Assembly: GCF_008931805.1 (NCBI RefSeq)
Contig: NZ_CP044399.1
Location: 4,451,370 to 4,515,369, forward strand
Origin: Moritella marina ATCC 15381
GTDB taxonomy: Bacteria; Pseudomonadota; Gammaproteobacteria; Enterobacterales; Moritellaceae
DNA length: 64,000 bases
Direction of reading: 5' to 3'
The notes under the pieces are model-generated. The model was not told the origin of the DNA, did no database searches, and saw only the letters and a list, made by a program, of their open reading frames with translations. Positions 7,050 through 16,100 of the stretch are shown here, one piece after another (position 1 is the first letter of the stretch; each line of letters begins with the position of its first letter). The position numbers were made by a program, and so were the translations under genes.

Positions 7050-7748
7050 CTACTGAGCTACAGTTACACTTTGCTGTATGAGTTTTACTTGCTGATCTTT
7101 TAAATGCTGAGGGTGGTATGGACCTACAGGTACAGAGTAAATAAAACGACCATTTGCTTGTTTCGCATATTTTGTATAATCAGCTGCGGCTGTATTGATC
7201 GCGGTAACAATGGCGCTTGCAATTAACCCCGCTAGACCGCCTCCGCTATTCCCACCTGTTAAGTCAACAACAACGGTTCCTGTATATTGCCATAATGTTT
7301 CAGATGTTTTCGTTGATTTAATTTCCGCATCAATTGATACAGTCAATGAAGAGGCAACAACTGCATATGACGTATCCCATTTTTGGATCTTAGTAAACAA
7401 AACTGCATCAGCGCCAAAATATTCTTGGAATTTTCCCAGGGGCATATCATAAACTAATTCCGCATCATAAATACCTTGCTGTTTTAACACCTCAGCTGTC
7501 AATTGATATGGAAAAACATAGAAACCTTGAAAAGCCATCGGCATCTCTATTGTTGTCGCATAGTAATCTTTGGCATCTGCTGCTGTACTCAGGTTCATTG
7601 GCGGCATAATCAATAATGACTTCGGTTTTTCTGTGTACATACCTGGAAACTCGTCAGCTTTAGTTACATATGTTGGTGTAACGCAACCACTTAAAAACGT
7701 TACGCTTATAAGTGTTACTAACATAAATTTTAATAATCGGTTTGGCAT
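7050..7748 (-). CDS. DUF799/GNA1162-family lipoprotein
   Basis: The 232-aa protein has a lipoprotein signal (SVTFLSGC, Cys22). The body matches the DUF799 family (Neisseria GNA1162): KSLLIMPPMNLSTAADAKDYYATTIEMP, then GADAVLFTKIQKWDTSY and a Gly-rich helix (GGNSGGGLAGLIASAIVTAI). Structures of GNA1162 resemble a TolB-like fold with a possible role in an outer-membrane export apparatus; its function is not settled. It is the last gene of a four-gene operon with CsgG-like and DUF4810-like lipoproteins, the same partners seen in Neisseria. Confidence 0.87.
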   Translation of the reverse strand: MPNRLLKFMLVTLISVTFLSGCVTPTYVTKADEFPGMYTEKPKSLLIMPPMNLSTAADAKDYYATTIEMPMAFQGFYVFPYQLTAEVLKQQGIYDAELVYDMPLGKFQEYFGADAVLFTKIQKWDTSYAVVASSLTVSIDAEIKSTKTSETLWQYTGTVVVDLTGGNSGGGLAGLIASAIVTAINTAAADYTKYAKQANGRFIYSVPVGPYHPQHLKDQQVKLIQQSVTVAQ

Positions 7749-7752
7749 TTTA

Positions 7753-8109
7753 CTATCCTTGTACTTCTACTTTCTTGATTAAATTATCCATGAATCTTCC
7801 AGATTCAGGGTATGCTGTTTTTTCTTCTTTAAAAAAGAACACTGCTTTCTCGGTATTATTAGCTTGCAAGTAAATATATCCAAGGTTAGCGAATACACCT
7901 GGTGGGACTCTTAACTTATCTGATTTAGAGTCTGCGATAATCTCTTCAAGTGTGCTTTTCCATTCCATTGATGTGTCAGCGTTTGTTTCTTTCTTCATCG
8001 CATAAAAACTTTCAGAGTAATCACCGTAGTTATACATCGAGCTTTTTTTGGTTGCACAGCCTGTGGCTAAGATTGTGAATAACATAATCATAGGTACTTT
8101 AAACTTCAT
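7753..8109 (-). CDS. DUF4810-family lipoprotein
   Basis: The 118-aa protein has a lipobox ILATGC (Cys18), then MYNYGDYSESFYAMKK and a TPR-like pair of helices (VFANLGYIYLQANNTEKAVFFFKEEK) typical of DUF4810. It lies four bases upstream of the DUF799 gene and 14 bases downstream of the small lipoprotein gene, so it is co-transcribed. It is likely an accessory periplasmic or outer-membrane lipoprotein of the CsgG-like complex. Confidence 0.85.
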   Translation of the reverse strand: MKFKVPMIMLFTILATGCATKKSSMYNYGDYSESFYAMKKETNADTSMEWKSTLEEIIADSKSDKLRVPPGVFANLGYIYLQANNTEKAVFFFKEEKTAYPESGRFMDNLIKKVEVQG

Positions 8110-8123
8110 TTTTTATCTTCCTT

Positions 8124-8426
8124 TTAGTGTACTTTTGGGACAAAAAATTCTTTTTCATGTCCATCTCCGAGTAATACATTCCGATTAACTAATATTTTTT
8201 CTTCATGTTTAATGATTACTTGGTGTTTACCTGGTATTACTTGATATTGATTTTTTATACCTGTTTTATTAATTTTGAATGGGGCTAAATCATCAATGTA
8301 AACCATCGCACCTTTTGCTTCGCCAGTGAAATAAAGGTATGCGACAGGCTCTGATGTAGATGTCCCTGAGTTGTATCCACATGCAGTAACAAATGTGATA
8401 AATAACAATATAATTATATTTTTCAT
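8124..8426 (-). CDS. Small lipoprotein, PEGA-like beta-sandwich
   Basis: The 100-aa protein has a lipobox TFVTAC (Cys16). The remainder has the pattern of a PEGA-type domain (AKGAMVYIDDLAPFKIN, then YQVIPGKHQVIIKHEEKIL), a surface beta-sandwich common in secreted proteins. It sits between the CsgG-like and DUF4810-like genes with three- and 14-base gaps. It is an addition to the three-gene set I know from Neisseria. The domain call is tentative. Confidence 0.65.
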   Translation of the reverse strand: MKNIIILLFITFVTACGYNSGTSTSEPVAYLYFTGEAKGAMVYIDDLAPFKINKTGIKNQYQVIPGKHQVIIKHEEKILVNRNVLLGDGHEKEFFVPKVH

Positions 8427-8429
8427 TAC

Positions 8430-9401
8430 TTAGCCCTTTTTAATTTCTTGAATGTAAAGATTTGCGTAATCCTGGGATTCAATATACGTATCAATGTTGC
8501 CTTGTACTAAGCTACACATTGAAACCTCTGATTCAGCTGTATCGCCAAATGAACTGATAACTTGAATGACACCTAACTGTTTACCAGGTAAAGTAATGTA
8601 CATACCTGTTTGTGGATTTTTAACTTTGCTACCTTGTTTCATAATTGAAAATTCAGTACCGGGGGTAATATTCTGTGATTTCCCACCAGATATAATTAGG
8701 TTATTATCTTCACTTGCTAAAACATAAGAGCGCCAAGGTTTATCAAGCATGTTTTCAATAACATTTGAAGCTAAATCGGTAATAGCAACATTTAGCACTT
8801 TGTCATTTAAAGAGCTGTCGTATCCCGCTTTATTACCGACACCAAACACTGAACCAGCTTCAGAATAAGCAACACCTTTACCACTTTCAGAATGGATAAT
8901 TTGTCCTGTTGTTACATCAATCAAACGGATTTGAACTGTCGCGTTAGCTTCTTGTTTTTTTACTCTCGAAAAAATACCCACATCGCTAACTTCTTTACGA
9001 CCAAATTCTGTAATTGAACCTACAATAATAAAATCAGCTGCATTTTTTAGCGTGGAATTACCGCCCATCGTTAATTCTTTCTGTATTTGATCTAGGTCTG
9101 CACGTTCTAACATGATGAACTTATCAGTTTCGAATAACTTTGCTGATAAAATATCCATTGCTTGTTTACCAATGCGATTATTATCCTCATCGATAAAAAA
9201 ACCTTGTCCATATGTAGTTTCATTTGTGAAACGACCAATGGCCACTTTTCTTTTAAGGGATTTTGAATCTTGGGTGTTGTTACTGAGTGTTTTACTCACA
9301 GATTGAGTTTGTATATCTGTTTGTACAACTGATTTTTTTTCGACTGTGGCACAACCTGAAAATAAAGCAGCAACCAGACAAATTGGTAATACTCTTTTCA
9401 T
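8430..9401 (-). CDS. CsgG/HfaB-like lipoprotein
   Basis: The 323-aa protein begins with a lipobox AALFSGC (Cys17). Residues about 50-225 match CsgG/HfaB family proteins: KVAIGRFTNETTYG, AMDILSAKLFETDKFIMLERADLDQIQKE, ADFIIVGSITEFGRKE and VQIRLIDVTTGQIIHSESGKG. The C-terminal 100 residues add a beta-rich extension (ISGGKSQNITPGTEFSIMKQG). CsgG forms the outer-membrane pore for curli; no curli subunits are nearby, so this one likely serves another exported product with its three lipoprotein partners. It is first in the operon. Confidence 0.88.
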   Translation of the reverse strand: MKRVLPICLVAALFSGCATVEKKSVVQTDIQTQSVSKTLSNNTQDSKSLKRKVAIGRFTNETTYGQGFFIDEDNNRIGKQAMDILSAKLFETDKFIMLERADLDQIQKELTMGGNSTLKNAADFIIVGSITEFGRKEVSDVGIFSRVKKQEANATVQIRLIDVTTGQIIHSESGKGVAYSEAGSVFGVGNKAGYDSSLNDKVLNVAITDLASNVIENMLDKPWRSYVLASEDNNLIISGGKSQNITPGTEFSIMKQGSKVKNPQTGMYITLPGKQLGVIQVISSFGDTAESEVSMCSLVQGNIDTYIESQDYANLYIQEIKKG

Positions 9402-9765
9402 ATCATCTCCGTAATGATTTTTATTTGTATGTAGGACAGGGGTTGATCATATCATTGTAATTTAATGTAAAGAAGTTGAGTACCCATTTAGGGATGGTAA
9501 TTCTGTGAATTGGTTATATGCGGCTGTTATAGAAGGTAAATGTCACTAAAGATGCCATTCTGTGCTAGGTAATACTGAGTAGAACCAACGGTAATCCCGA
9601 ATAATGTACTGAATATTCGAGTATTTATGACTATTAGGCTAGCGTTTCGGAAGGGATTCAAAAAGGAAGGGGCAAGTTAGCTTTCGGATACGCTAGTTAA
9701 ATGACAAATCCATAAAAGTCGGTTTGTTGTTTTTGACCATTGACCATTGGTCATGGCTATAAAAC
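9402..9765. other. Intergenic region with a palindrome
   Basis: This 364-base spacer lies upstream of the CsgG-like operon and downstream of the AlkB-like gene. The only structure I see is tgaccattggtca (9741-9753), a 6-1-6 palindrome overlapping a second ttgaccat copy. It lies at the AlkB-like gene's 3' end, so a regulatory role is doubtful. The promoter of the CsgG-like operon must be here but is not clear. Confidence 0.35.
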
Positions 9766-10359
9766 TCAAATAATACGCCGAAACGTTAAATTAATACGAG
9801 ATGTATCAACTTTAAGTCGCTTGGGTAAGGCGTGATGCCAATGCTGTTGGCAATAGCGCATGAGTAGTAAATCACCCTGTTCGAGTTCAACTGATACTTG
9901 CTCTTTTGTGGTTTTATGGCGAAATTTAAAACTGCGTGTAGCGCCAACACTCACGGAGGCGATACAACTCTGATCCATGTTATTTTCATCATCACTATGC
10001 CAACCAACATAATCACTACCATCACGGTATAAATTACATAACACAGCATTGAACTGTTCACCATGTACCGCTGTTATTTTATCAGCTAGCTGCAACAGTG
10101 ATGTTGGCCAATCTAAAATTGGATGGGTCATGTTGTTATAACTGTGCTGCTTATTGGTATACAGACACACTAATCGTTTTGGTACGACCCATTGATCGTA
10201 CATAAAAAGTTGCTGTTCTTGCCATTGAATACTGGAGTTAAGTTCAGCTAAATCTAGATCAGTAAAAAAATTGGGATACAGCCAAGCTTCGCCATCATAG
10301 GGTAAGAGCTGTTGTTGTGGTTCTCGAGAAAATAATTCTAGATTCATTGATGACGTCAT
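9766..10359 (-). CDS. AlkB-family 2-oxoglutarate/Fe(II) dioxygenase
   Basis: The 197-aa protein is AlkB-like. The iron ligands are H121 and D123 (WHSDDE) and H176 (QHWHHALPK); the 2-oxoglutarate arginines are in SRINLTFR (R188, R194). ALKBH2/3-type enzymes remove methyl groups from damaged DNA or RNA by oxidation; the NLYRDGSDYVGWHSDDE block is typical of that subgroup. The frame could start at M1 or at M5 (MNLELF). It stands alone and no LexA- or Ada-type site was seen. Confidence 0.9.
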   Translation of the reverse strand: MTSSMNLELFSREPQQQLLPYDGEAWLYPNFFTDLDLAELNSSIQWQEQQLFMYDQWVVPKRLVCLYTNKQHSYNNMTHPILDWPTSLLQLADKITAVHGEQFNAVLCNLYRDGSDYVGWHSDDENNMDQSCIASVSVGATRSFKFRHKTTKEQVSVELEQGDLLLMRYCQQHWHHALPKRLKVDTSRINLTFRRII

Positions 10360-10507
10360 CGCTAATACTTAAAGATAATAGACTTTAGGTATATTAGCGA
10401 AATTATGACGGGGTAACAACATACTGAAACCCCTTCATGAGAACTTAAGTGTTGCTGTTAAAATACTGAACATAACCCAGCATTTACAGTCAACCAACTC
10501 TTTATTA

Positions 10508-11275
10508 TTAATTTCGACCCGCGAGTACACCACCGTCTACATCCCAAATAGCACCTGTTACCCAACTAGATTGATCGGAAAGTAAGAAGCAAATACTGTT
10601 CGCTATGTCTTCCGGTGTACCGACCCGACCGATAGGGTGGAAATCGTTAAAGCTGGCTAATGTTGATGCCATTTCTGCTGGGCTGATGAAAGTTTCATAT
10701 ATTGGTGTTTTGACCACCGCAGGCGATACCGCGTTTACTCTAATATTGTGCTCTGCCAGTTCCATCGCCATGTTTTTCGTTAAAGCATGTAGACCTGCTT
10801 TCGCCATTGAATAAGCTGAAGAAGGGGTGGCTTTAATCGCTTGTTTTCCCCACATCGAACCAATGTTAACCACATTACCACCACCATTGTTGATCATGCG
10901 TTTTGTTACGGCTTGCGTGAGCAAAAAGGTCGCTTTATTTAATTCATGATACAGGTCGTAGTCTTGTTCTGTATGTTCGACAAAAGGCTTAGGATTAAAA
11001 TAGCCAGCGGAGTTAACAAGATAGCTAATATTATGTTCTTGCACGGCAATATCAGTAATAAATTTAGCCACACTGTCTTTGTCATATAAATTTAATTGAA
11101 TACCAGAAGCATCACCAATTTCATTTAACTGGGCAACGGCGTTATCTAATTTTTTTTGATTATTACCAATAATAACTACGGGTACTTTGTTTGCTACAAG
11201 CTGTTTTGCTGTTTCAAAGCCCATGCCACTTGAGCCACCAATGATGAGTGCAATTCCTGATTGTGTAAATGTCAT
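10508..11275 (-). CDS. Short-chain dehydrogenase/reductase
   Basis: The 255-aa protein is a classical SDR. Its NAD(P)-binding GGSSGMG motif is at about 13-19, NSAG follows in the middle, and the catalytic set is Ser (NIGSMWG), Tyr and Lys (YSMAKAG). The C-terminal DVDGG is also typical. The substrate is unknown. It is transcribed divergently from an HxlR regulator, and paired direct repeats lie in the 102-base gap, so this SDR is the likely target of that regulator. Confidence 0.9.
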   Translation of the reverse strand: MTFTQSGIALIIGGSSGMGFETAKQLVANKVPVVIIGNNQKKLDNAVAQLNEIGDASGIQLNLYDKDSVAKFITDIAVQEHNISYLVNSAGYFNPKPFVEHTEQDYDLYHELNKATFLLTQAVTKRMINNGGGNVVNIGSMWGKQAIKATPSSAYSMAKAGLHALTKNMAMELAEHNIRVNAVSPAVVKTPIYETFISPAEMASTLASFNDFHPIGRVGTPEDIANSICFLLSDQSSWVTGAIWDVDGGVLAGRN

Positions 11276-11337
11276 TTTCTTTCTCCTAAGTTTTGGTATG
11301 TGGTAATCTTAGATGTTAATTAACTCATTAAATAGTA

Positions 11338-11372
11338 AGTACTTATTGGTAACCTAGGTACTTATCGGTACA
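11338..11372. promoter_or_regulatory. Direct-repeat operator in the SDR/HxlR intergenic region
   Basis: Two copies of agtacttattggta / ggtacttatcggta lie 20 bases apart, about two helical turns, immediately upstream of the HxlR-type gene. Spaced direct repeats of this kind suit a dimeric winged-helix regulator acting on both divergent genes. The second copy overlaps the probable HxlR leader, which suggests autoregulation. Confidence 0.55.
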
Positions 11373-11377
11373 TCTTT

Positions 11378-11728
11378 ATGAATAACAAAGAAAAAATATT
11401 TGTAAGAAAAGCAGCACCCGAAAATAGCGCAAGAATGGTTGAAAGTATTTATGGCTGTAAATGGTCGTTGACTGTCTATCAGTTACTGGCTAATGACGTG
11501 AATAGACCCGGTGAGATGGTGCGGAATGTTGCAGGGCTGACGACTAAAGTGCTCAATCAGTGTTTAAAACGTAATGTTGAATTTGGTATTTTAGATAAAA
11601 CGGTTTATAACGAATTACCGCCTCGAGTGGAGTATCACGTGACCGCGTTTGGTGAAAAGTTTCTTGGTATTTTGGCGCAATTAGAAGCATTGCAGGATGA
11701 AATTGATGGTGCGCATACGCATATCTAG
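11378..11728 (+). CDS. HxlR-family transcriptional regulator
   Basis: The 116-aa protein has the HxlR winged-helix core: MVESIYGCKWSLTVYQLLANDVNRPGEM, LTTKVLNQCLKRNVEFGIL and RVEYHVTAFGEKF. HxlR proteins respond to reactive electrophiles, aldehydes or redox signals and usually control an adjacent oxidoreductase. The divergent SDR gene fits that role. Cys27 (YGCKWS) lies where redox-sensing HxlR members carry their cysteine. Confidence 0.9.
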   Translation: MNNKEKIFVRKAAPENSARMVESIYGCKWSLTVYQLLANDVNRPGEMVRNVAGLTTKVLNQCLKRNVEFGILDKTVYNELPPRVEYHVTAFGEKFLGILAQLEALQDEIDGAHTHI

Positions 11729-11812
11729 GTTGTAAGAATTACGATTAGTATGGGAGTTGTATATAGATTAGATGGAAGTCGCTTGGAAGGATTTTTCTTT
11801 TTGATTAGATAA

Positions 11813-11840
11813 TGGAACTCATGCAACATGAGTCCCATTC
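11813..11840 (-). terminator. Possible terminator after the outer-membrane protein gene
   Basis: An imperfect hairpin (ggaactcatg / catgagtccc) lies 16-40 bases past the stop of the minus-strand gene. The T-run is weak. Confidence 0.35.
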
Positions 11841-11855
11841 TATGCATTTACAATA

Positions 11856-12425
11856 TTAGAATTTGTAAGATGCAGCTACATATACAGAACCAATAAGTAC
11901 ATTTATATCTGAAGCAGTGCCTGCATCAATAGCAAAAGCATCAGCTTCATAACCAGCACGTAAACTTACGCCTGATAATGCTGCTGGAGTATATTCTAGA
12001 CCTGCACCAAAACGAACTGCTGTAGTCGTTTCATCATAACCTGGTGTTTTAATATTTTCATTGAGGTCGAGTGAAGATAGACCAATCACACCAAATGGGC
12101 GTAAACCATTTTCAAATGTGTAACCAAGATTTGCCGCTAAAGATATTGCTTTAGGTTCCGCGTAATCTTGAGAAGAAGGGTCTATTTTACCATACGAAGT
12201 ATATTGTGCTTCAATTGCGACGATGCGATTGAATTGATAACCACCAATGAATTTCAGTGTTGAACCATCCGTTGAAGGTGATACTGAATGTGAATCTTGT
12301 TCTAGCTCTGCATCAGTAGAACCTACACCAGCACCAAGGTAAAAACCAGAAACATCTTGGTTTGCTTGAACATTTGTCGCTAATAGAAGCGCGGCTAAAG
12401 TACTTAATGTCGTAATCGATTTCAT
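11856..12425 (-). CDS. Small outer-membrane beta-barrel protein (OmpA/Ail-like)
   Basis: The 189-aa protein has a signal peptide (cleavage near NVQA, 18-21) and alternating beta-strands ending in a C-terminal aromatic (VAASYKF), the usual BAM insertion signal. GFYLGAGVGSTDAEL and LKFIGGYQFNRIVAIEAQY are typical of eight-stranded OmpA-like barrels. There is no C-terminal peptidoglycan-binding domain. The function is unknown. Confidence 0.85.
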   Translation of the reverse strand: MKSITTLSTLAALLLATNVQANQDVSGFYLGAGVGSTDAELEQDSHSVSPSTDGSTLKFIGGYQFNRIVAIEAQYTSYGKIDPSSQDYAEPKAISLAANLGYTFENGLRPFGVIGLSSLDLNENIKTPGYDETTTAVRFGAGLEYTPAALSGVSLRAGYEADAFAIDAGTASDINVLIGSVYVAASYKF

Positions 12426-12763
12426 GAGATACCTGCTGGTTATATGATTATATATAATATTTTATGGACGGGGATTATAGATAAGACCAAATCTTAAGCA
12501 AGTTAACCGAGCTAGAGTTTTGTCATGTTTTGTAAGGGTTTGTATAGATGTACTGACTGGTTAATTCATACTGTTTTAATTAATGTTAGAGATATCTGCT
12601 TAGTCAATATGTGGCTTTTTTCTTTTTTATTAATGGCTTGAATAATAATATATAAACATACTTATACTCACTGCTGGTTGTAGTGATAATTATTCTCATT
12701 TGTGATTGGTGAAATATATTACACATCAAATCAATCGAAAACCGTTTGGCCAAGGATTAGGTT
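12426..12763. other. AT-rich divergent intergenic region
   Basis: These 338 bases separate the barrel gene and the protease gene and must hold both promoters. The one specific signal seen is the Fur-box-like site at 12685-12703. Confidence 0.4.
12685..12703. promoter_or_regulatory. Fur-box-like site upstream of the protease gene
   Basis: gataattattctcatttgt matches the 19-base Fur consensus at about 13 positions, including intact gataat and tcatt blocks. It sits 61 bases before the protease start. This would make the protease iron-repressed. Confidence 0.5.
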
Positions 12764-14383
12764 ATGCATTTTAAGAGAATACTTTCATTTTTGTTTTTAG
12801 TACCACTCTCACTGAGTCAACTTCATGCGTCTGAAGAGGTGAGTCAAAGGATCATTAACGGCACAAAAAGTGATAGCGATAGCTGGCCATTTATGGTCGC
12901 GTTAGTGTCTAAAAATCGAGATATAAATAGTGGTCAATTTTGTGGTGCTAGCTTTATAGGCGAGCGCTATATATTAACTGCAGCGCATTGTGTGGCAGGT
13001 AAGAAAGGACAAGATTTAGATGCTGTTGTTGGTATTTCTGATTTAGTGCAAGCAGATGCTGGGCAGCACAGGTATAGCGTTAAAGAAGTTTACGTGCATG
13101 AAGGTTATGCAGGTGTTTCTACTGGTAACGATATTGCGATTTTAGAACTTGAAAATGATGTCAATTATACCGCTGTTACTTTGGCGGATCAGTATTTACG
13201 TAACAACCTCTCTGCAGGTGAACCATTAACGGTAATGGGTTGGGGCGATCAAGCTCAGGGCCGAGATGACTACCTTTTTAAAAGTGAACTATATCAAGTC
13301 ACAGTCCCTCTGGTTGAGCAAAGTTTGTGCCCTGATATTATTCGCAATGAAGATAATGCATTTTGTGCGGGTTTTGTGAGTGGTGGTTATGATTCTTGCC
13401 AAGGTGACAGTGGTGGGCCGATCGTCGTTGCAAGTGCTGGTGGTTTTGACCAATTAGGGATCGTTAGTTGGGGCGAGGGTTGTGCTGAAGCGGGGAATTA
13501 TGGTGTTTATGCGAATGTTAGCCATTTCACTGATTGGATAGCGGGCAAGACACAAGGGTTGAGCTTCCATCAATTAGAGCATGTTGGTGCCAAGACTGCT
13601 GGGCTATATACACATTCATTTTCTATCAGTAATACCACTGGGCAAACGATCCATACATCGGGTGCGGCGGTGACTGGATCTAGTGGCGTGATTACTGCGA
13701 ACAGTTGCGCAGAGCTTCGAGCTAATGAAAGTTGCGTTATAACGGTTCGCTATACGGTAAGTACATTCGATTTTGAGAAAGTAGCAGTCAGTCTCCTTAC
13801 TGATCATCCACAAATCAGTCATGTGGCTGTTGCCTTATCCTATGTTGGCAGTGAAGTTGCTTCGGGAAGTGTCAGTAACGCTGTGAGGATCGTTAATACC
13901 AACGTCTATTCATCGTCAAATTCATGGATTGGCAATAGTAATACATTAAAAAGCCCAGTATTAAATGACAATGAATTTGCACAAGTGATCATTACTGGTT
14001 TATCTGTTGGCAGTTTATCTTTCGACATGAATGTATCAACAGAAGAAAATTACGATTACTTGAATGTATATGTAAATGGTAGTTTTGATAGTCGATTCAG
14101 TGGTATAGAATCGAAATCAGTGGGCGTTAATTTACCACGAAATAGTAATACGGTGGTATTTGAATATAAGAAAGACAGATTTACTACTGGTGGACATGAT
14201 CGCGTGATCATCAGTAATTTAACCCACTCAGTTGATGGCCAATCTGTGATTCCTGATGGCCAACCTGTGATTCCTGATGGTAATGCTGTTGAAAGAAGCT
14301 CAAGCGGTAGTGGTGGGGCGATTAATTGGTTCTATTTAGTTGCGCTAGGTTTGTTAACCTGGGTAAGAAGACGCTTTATTTAA
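12764..14383 (+). CDS. Secreted trypsin-like serine protease with GlyGly-CTERM anchor
   Basis: The 539-aa protein has a signal peptide (1 to about 22), an activation site at R29-IINGT, and an S1 protease domain with catalytic His75 (LTAAHC), Asp123 (GNDIAIL) and Ser216 (CQGDSGGP). Asp210 in the specificity pocket predicts cleavage after Arg/Lys. Residues about 270-350 and 370-480 look like two beta-sandwich domains. A linker with VIPDGQPVIPDG repeats leads to GSGGAINWFYLVALGLL plus RRR, the GlyGly-CTERM signal processed by rhombosortase on type II secretion substrates, as in Vibrio VesA/B/C. The rhombosortase gene is not in this window. Confidence 0.92.
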   Translation: MHFKRILSFLFLVPLSLSQLHASEEVSQRIINGTKSDSDSWPFMVALVSKNRDINSGQFCGASFIGERYILTAAHCVAGKKGQDLDAVVGISDLVQADAGQHRYSVKEVYVHEGYAGVSTGNDIAILELENDVNYTAVTLADQYLRNNLSAGEPLTVMGWGDQAQGRDDYLFKSELYQVTVPLVEQSLCPDIIRNEDNAFCAGFVSGGYDSCQGDSGGPIVVASAGGFDQLGIVSWGEGCAEAGNYGVYANVSHFTDWIAGKTQGLSFHQLEHVGAKTAGLYTHSFSISNTTGQTIHTSGAAVTGSSGVITANSCAELRANESCVITVRYTVSTFDFEKVAVSLLTDHPQISHVAVALSYVGSEVASGSVSNAVRIVNTNVYSSSNSWIGNSNTLKSPVLNDNEFAQVIITGLSVGSLSFDMNVSTEENYDYLNVYVNGSFDSRFSGIESKSVGVNLPRNSNTVVFEYKKDRFTTGGHDRVIISNLTHSVDGQSVIPDGQPVIPDGNAVERSSSGSGGAINWFYLVALGLLTWVRRRFI

Positions 14384-14427
14384 CTTTATAGCGACATTTC
14401 TATAATGTGAAAAGTCTATTATGTGAA

Positions 14428-14467
14428 AGACTCTCCGATAATAGGATAACCAATTATCGGAGAGTCT
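14428..14467. terminator. Long hairpin between the convergent protease and eptA genes
   Basis: A perfect 15-bp stem (agactctccgataat / attatcggagagtct) with a ten-base loop can terminate both converging transcripts. T-runs are short on either side. Confidence 0.65.
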
Positions 14468-14484
14468 GTTATAAACTCAATCTC

Positions 14485-16098
14485 CTACAAACGACAACTC
14501 GCGATAATATCCAAACGCGGATTAATCACTTCACTCTTTACGCCATACAAGCCCAATAAAGTATGGAATAGATTGTCGTGGGAGAAACTGCCTTGTTTGG
14601 CTTTCTTTATTAAACAGCTTCTATCAATATCTTTTGCATCAAGGTATTGCTGCGGTAGCCACATGAATAAAGGTACGTGAGTTTGTTCTTCAGGGGCAAA
14701 TGCGTAAGGTGTACCGTGTAGATATAGCCCCTTTTCACCTAATGATTCACCGTGATCGGACATATACATCAACGCCACGTTGTAATCTTTGGCATAATCC
14801 TGCAATTTTTTAATCGTTTCAGCAATCACATAATCGGTATAAGCAATGGTATTGTCGTAAACGTTAACGATTTCTTCGTCGGTGCAATTTTCAATATCAC
14901 TTTTATTACATGCAGGGGTGAACAATGCTTGTTTATGTGGATAACGCTTAAAATATGTCGGCCCGTGACTACCAATTAAATGCATAGCAATTAATTTATT
15001 GCCTTGCATATTGGCTACTTCATCATCAAATGTTTTCAGCATGACTTCGTCATAACAGCTCTCACCATCACAAAGGTCGGTCTTTTGGTGTATATCGACA
15101 TTGATCAGCCTAACGCCTTTCGCCACCGATTTATCGCCGCCATCATCGTCTTTCCAAAGTACGTCGACATTGGCATGTGTTAATACATCTAGTACATCGT
15201 CTTGGCTGTTTGCTCTGCTTTTGTTGTAGTCGCTGTGGTTTAAATTCGAGAACATGCAAGGTAATGAATGCGCAGTTGCTGTGCCACAAGACGTTACATT
15301 TTGGAAAGAAATGATGCTCATATCTTGTGTGTAAGGATTGGTATTACGTGTATAACCGTTATAGCCAATGTTCATTGAACGTGCTGTTTCACCGACAATC
15401 AGTACCATTAAAGTTGGCTTGTTATTTTTCGCAGGAGATAACACGGCATCTTCACCTTGGCGCTTATAAGTTAATTTTTCAGTAAATACTTCGTTTTTTA
15501 GATATTTGAAGGTGTTAAATATATGCGCAGGTACGATCATTTTGTTGAGATAAGCATTGTTACGACCGACAGAAGCATAATCCTTATAAAAGCATACTGT
15601 AATCAACAGGCCTATTAAAATTGCGACGACGACTAAGACGAGCCTTTTTAAAATACGTGTAAGTAATGGCTCTTGAGTATTAAATCGCACGAAGGCAATT
15701 AATAGCGCAGGTACAATACCCGCAACAAAAAGATACAGCATGGAGCTAAAATTGATATAAGAGCTCACTTCACCGGAATTGGTTTCAATTACATTCTCAA
15801 TCATACTGTAGTCAAATAATACCCCGTACTTTAAGGTCGCATAACAAGCGGCAGCGGAGGACATGACTACGAGCATAAAGAATGGTTTGGCAAAATAAGG
15901 CAACGCAAATAACGAAAAAATAACCACGAAGGCGCAGGTCAATAATAGTGGTGCGGAATAGACAAATAAGCCGAGATTGCTATCGGCGGTTATCGCCATT
16001 AAACGAGAGATAATCGGGATGTTGAGTACAAAGCCAAAATATAATGAATATAGCAAGATAAATTTAGTCATACTGATATTAATACGTAACATTCTCAT
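14485..16098 (-). CDS. eptA: Lipid A phosphoethanolamine transferase
   Basis: This enzyme transfers phosphoethanolamine from phosphatidylethanolamine to lipid A at the periplasmic face, which lowers surface charge and blocks cationic peptides. Five hydrophobic helices occupy about the first 180 residues. The alkaline-phosphatase-type domain follows, with the acceptor Thr in VGETARS and metal ligands in MSDHGESLGEKG and near LHGTPY. Paired cysteines (TSCGTAT/SLPCMF; CDGESC) fit family disulfides. The frame is open upstream, but ATG 16098, two bases after the dgkA stop, removes a non-membrane prefix and is preferred (16092 is possible). It is co-transcribed behind dgkA. Confidence 0.88.
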   Translation of the reverse strand: MRMLRINISMTKFILLYSLYFGFVLNIPIISRLMAITADSNLGLFVYSAPLLLTCAFVVIFSLFALPYFAKPFFMLVVMSSAAACYATLKYGVLFDYSMIENVIETNSGEVSSYINFSSMLYLFVAGIVPALLIAFVRFNTQEPLLTRILKRLVLVVVAILIGLLITVCFYKDYASVGRNNAYLNKMIVPAHIFNTFKYLKNEVFTEKLTYKRQGEDAVLSPAKNNKPTLMVLIVGETARSMNIGYNGYTRNTNPYTQDMSIISFQNVTSCGTATAHSLPCMFSNLNHSDYNKSRANSQDDVLDVLTHANVDVLWKDDDGGDKSVAKGVRLINVDIHQKTDLCDGESCYDEVMLKTFDDEVANMQGNKLIAMHLIGSHGPTYFKRYPHKQALFTPACNKSDIENCTDEEIVNVYDNTIAYTDYVIAETIKKLQDYAKDYNVALMYMSDHGESLGEKGLYLHGTPYAFAPEEQTHVPLFMWLPQQYLDAKDIDRSCLIKKAKQGSFSHDNLFHTLLGLYGVKSEVINPRLDIIASCRL

Positions 16099-16100
16099 CG

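Noticed and set aside
9741-9753. Palindrome tgaccattggtca as an operator
   Set aside because: It sits at the 3' end of the AlkB-like gene and about 340 bases after the start of the divergent operon's promoter region; no gene start is close.
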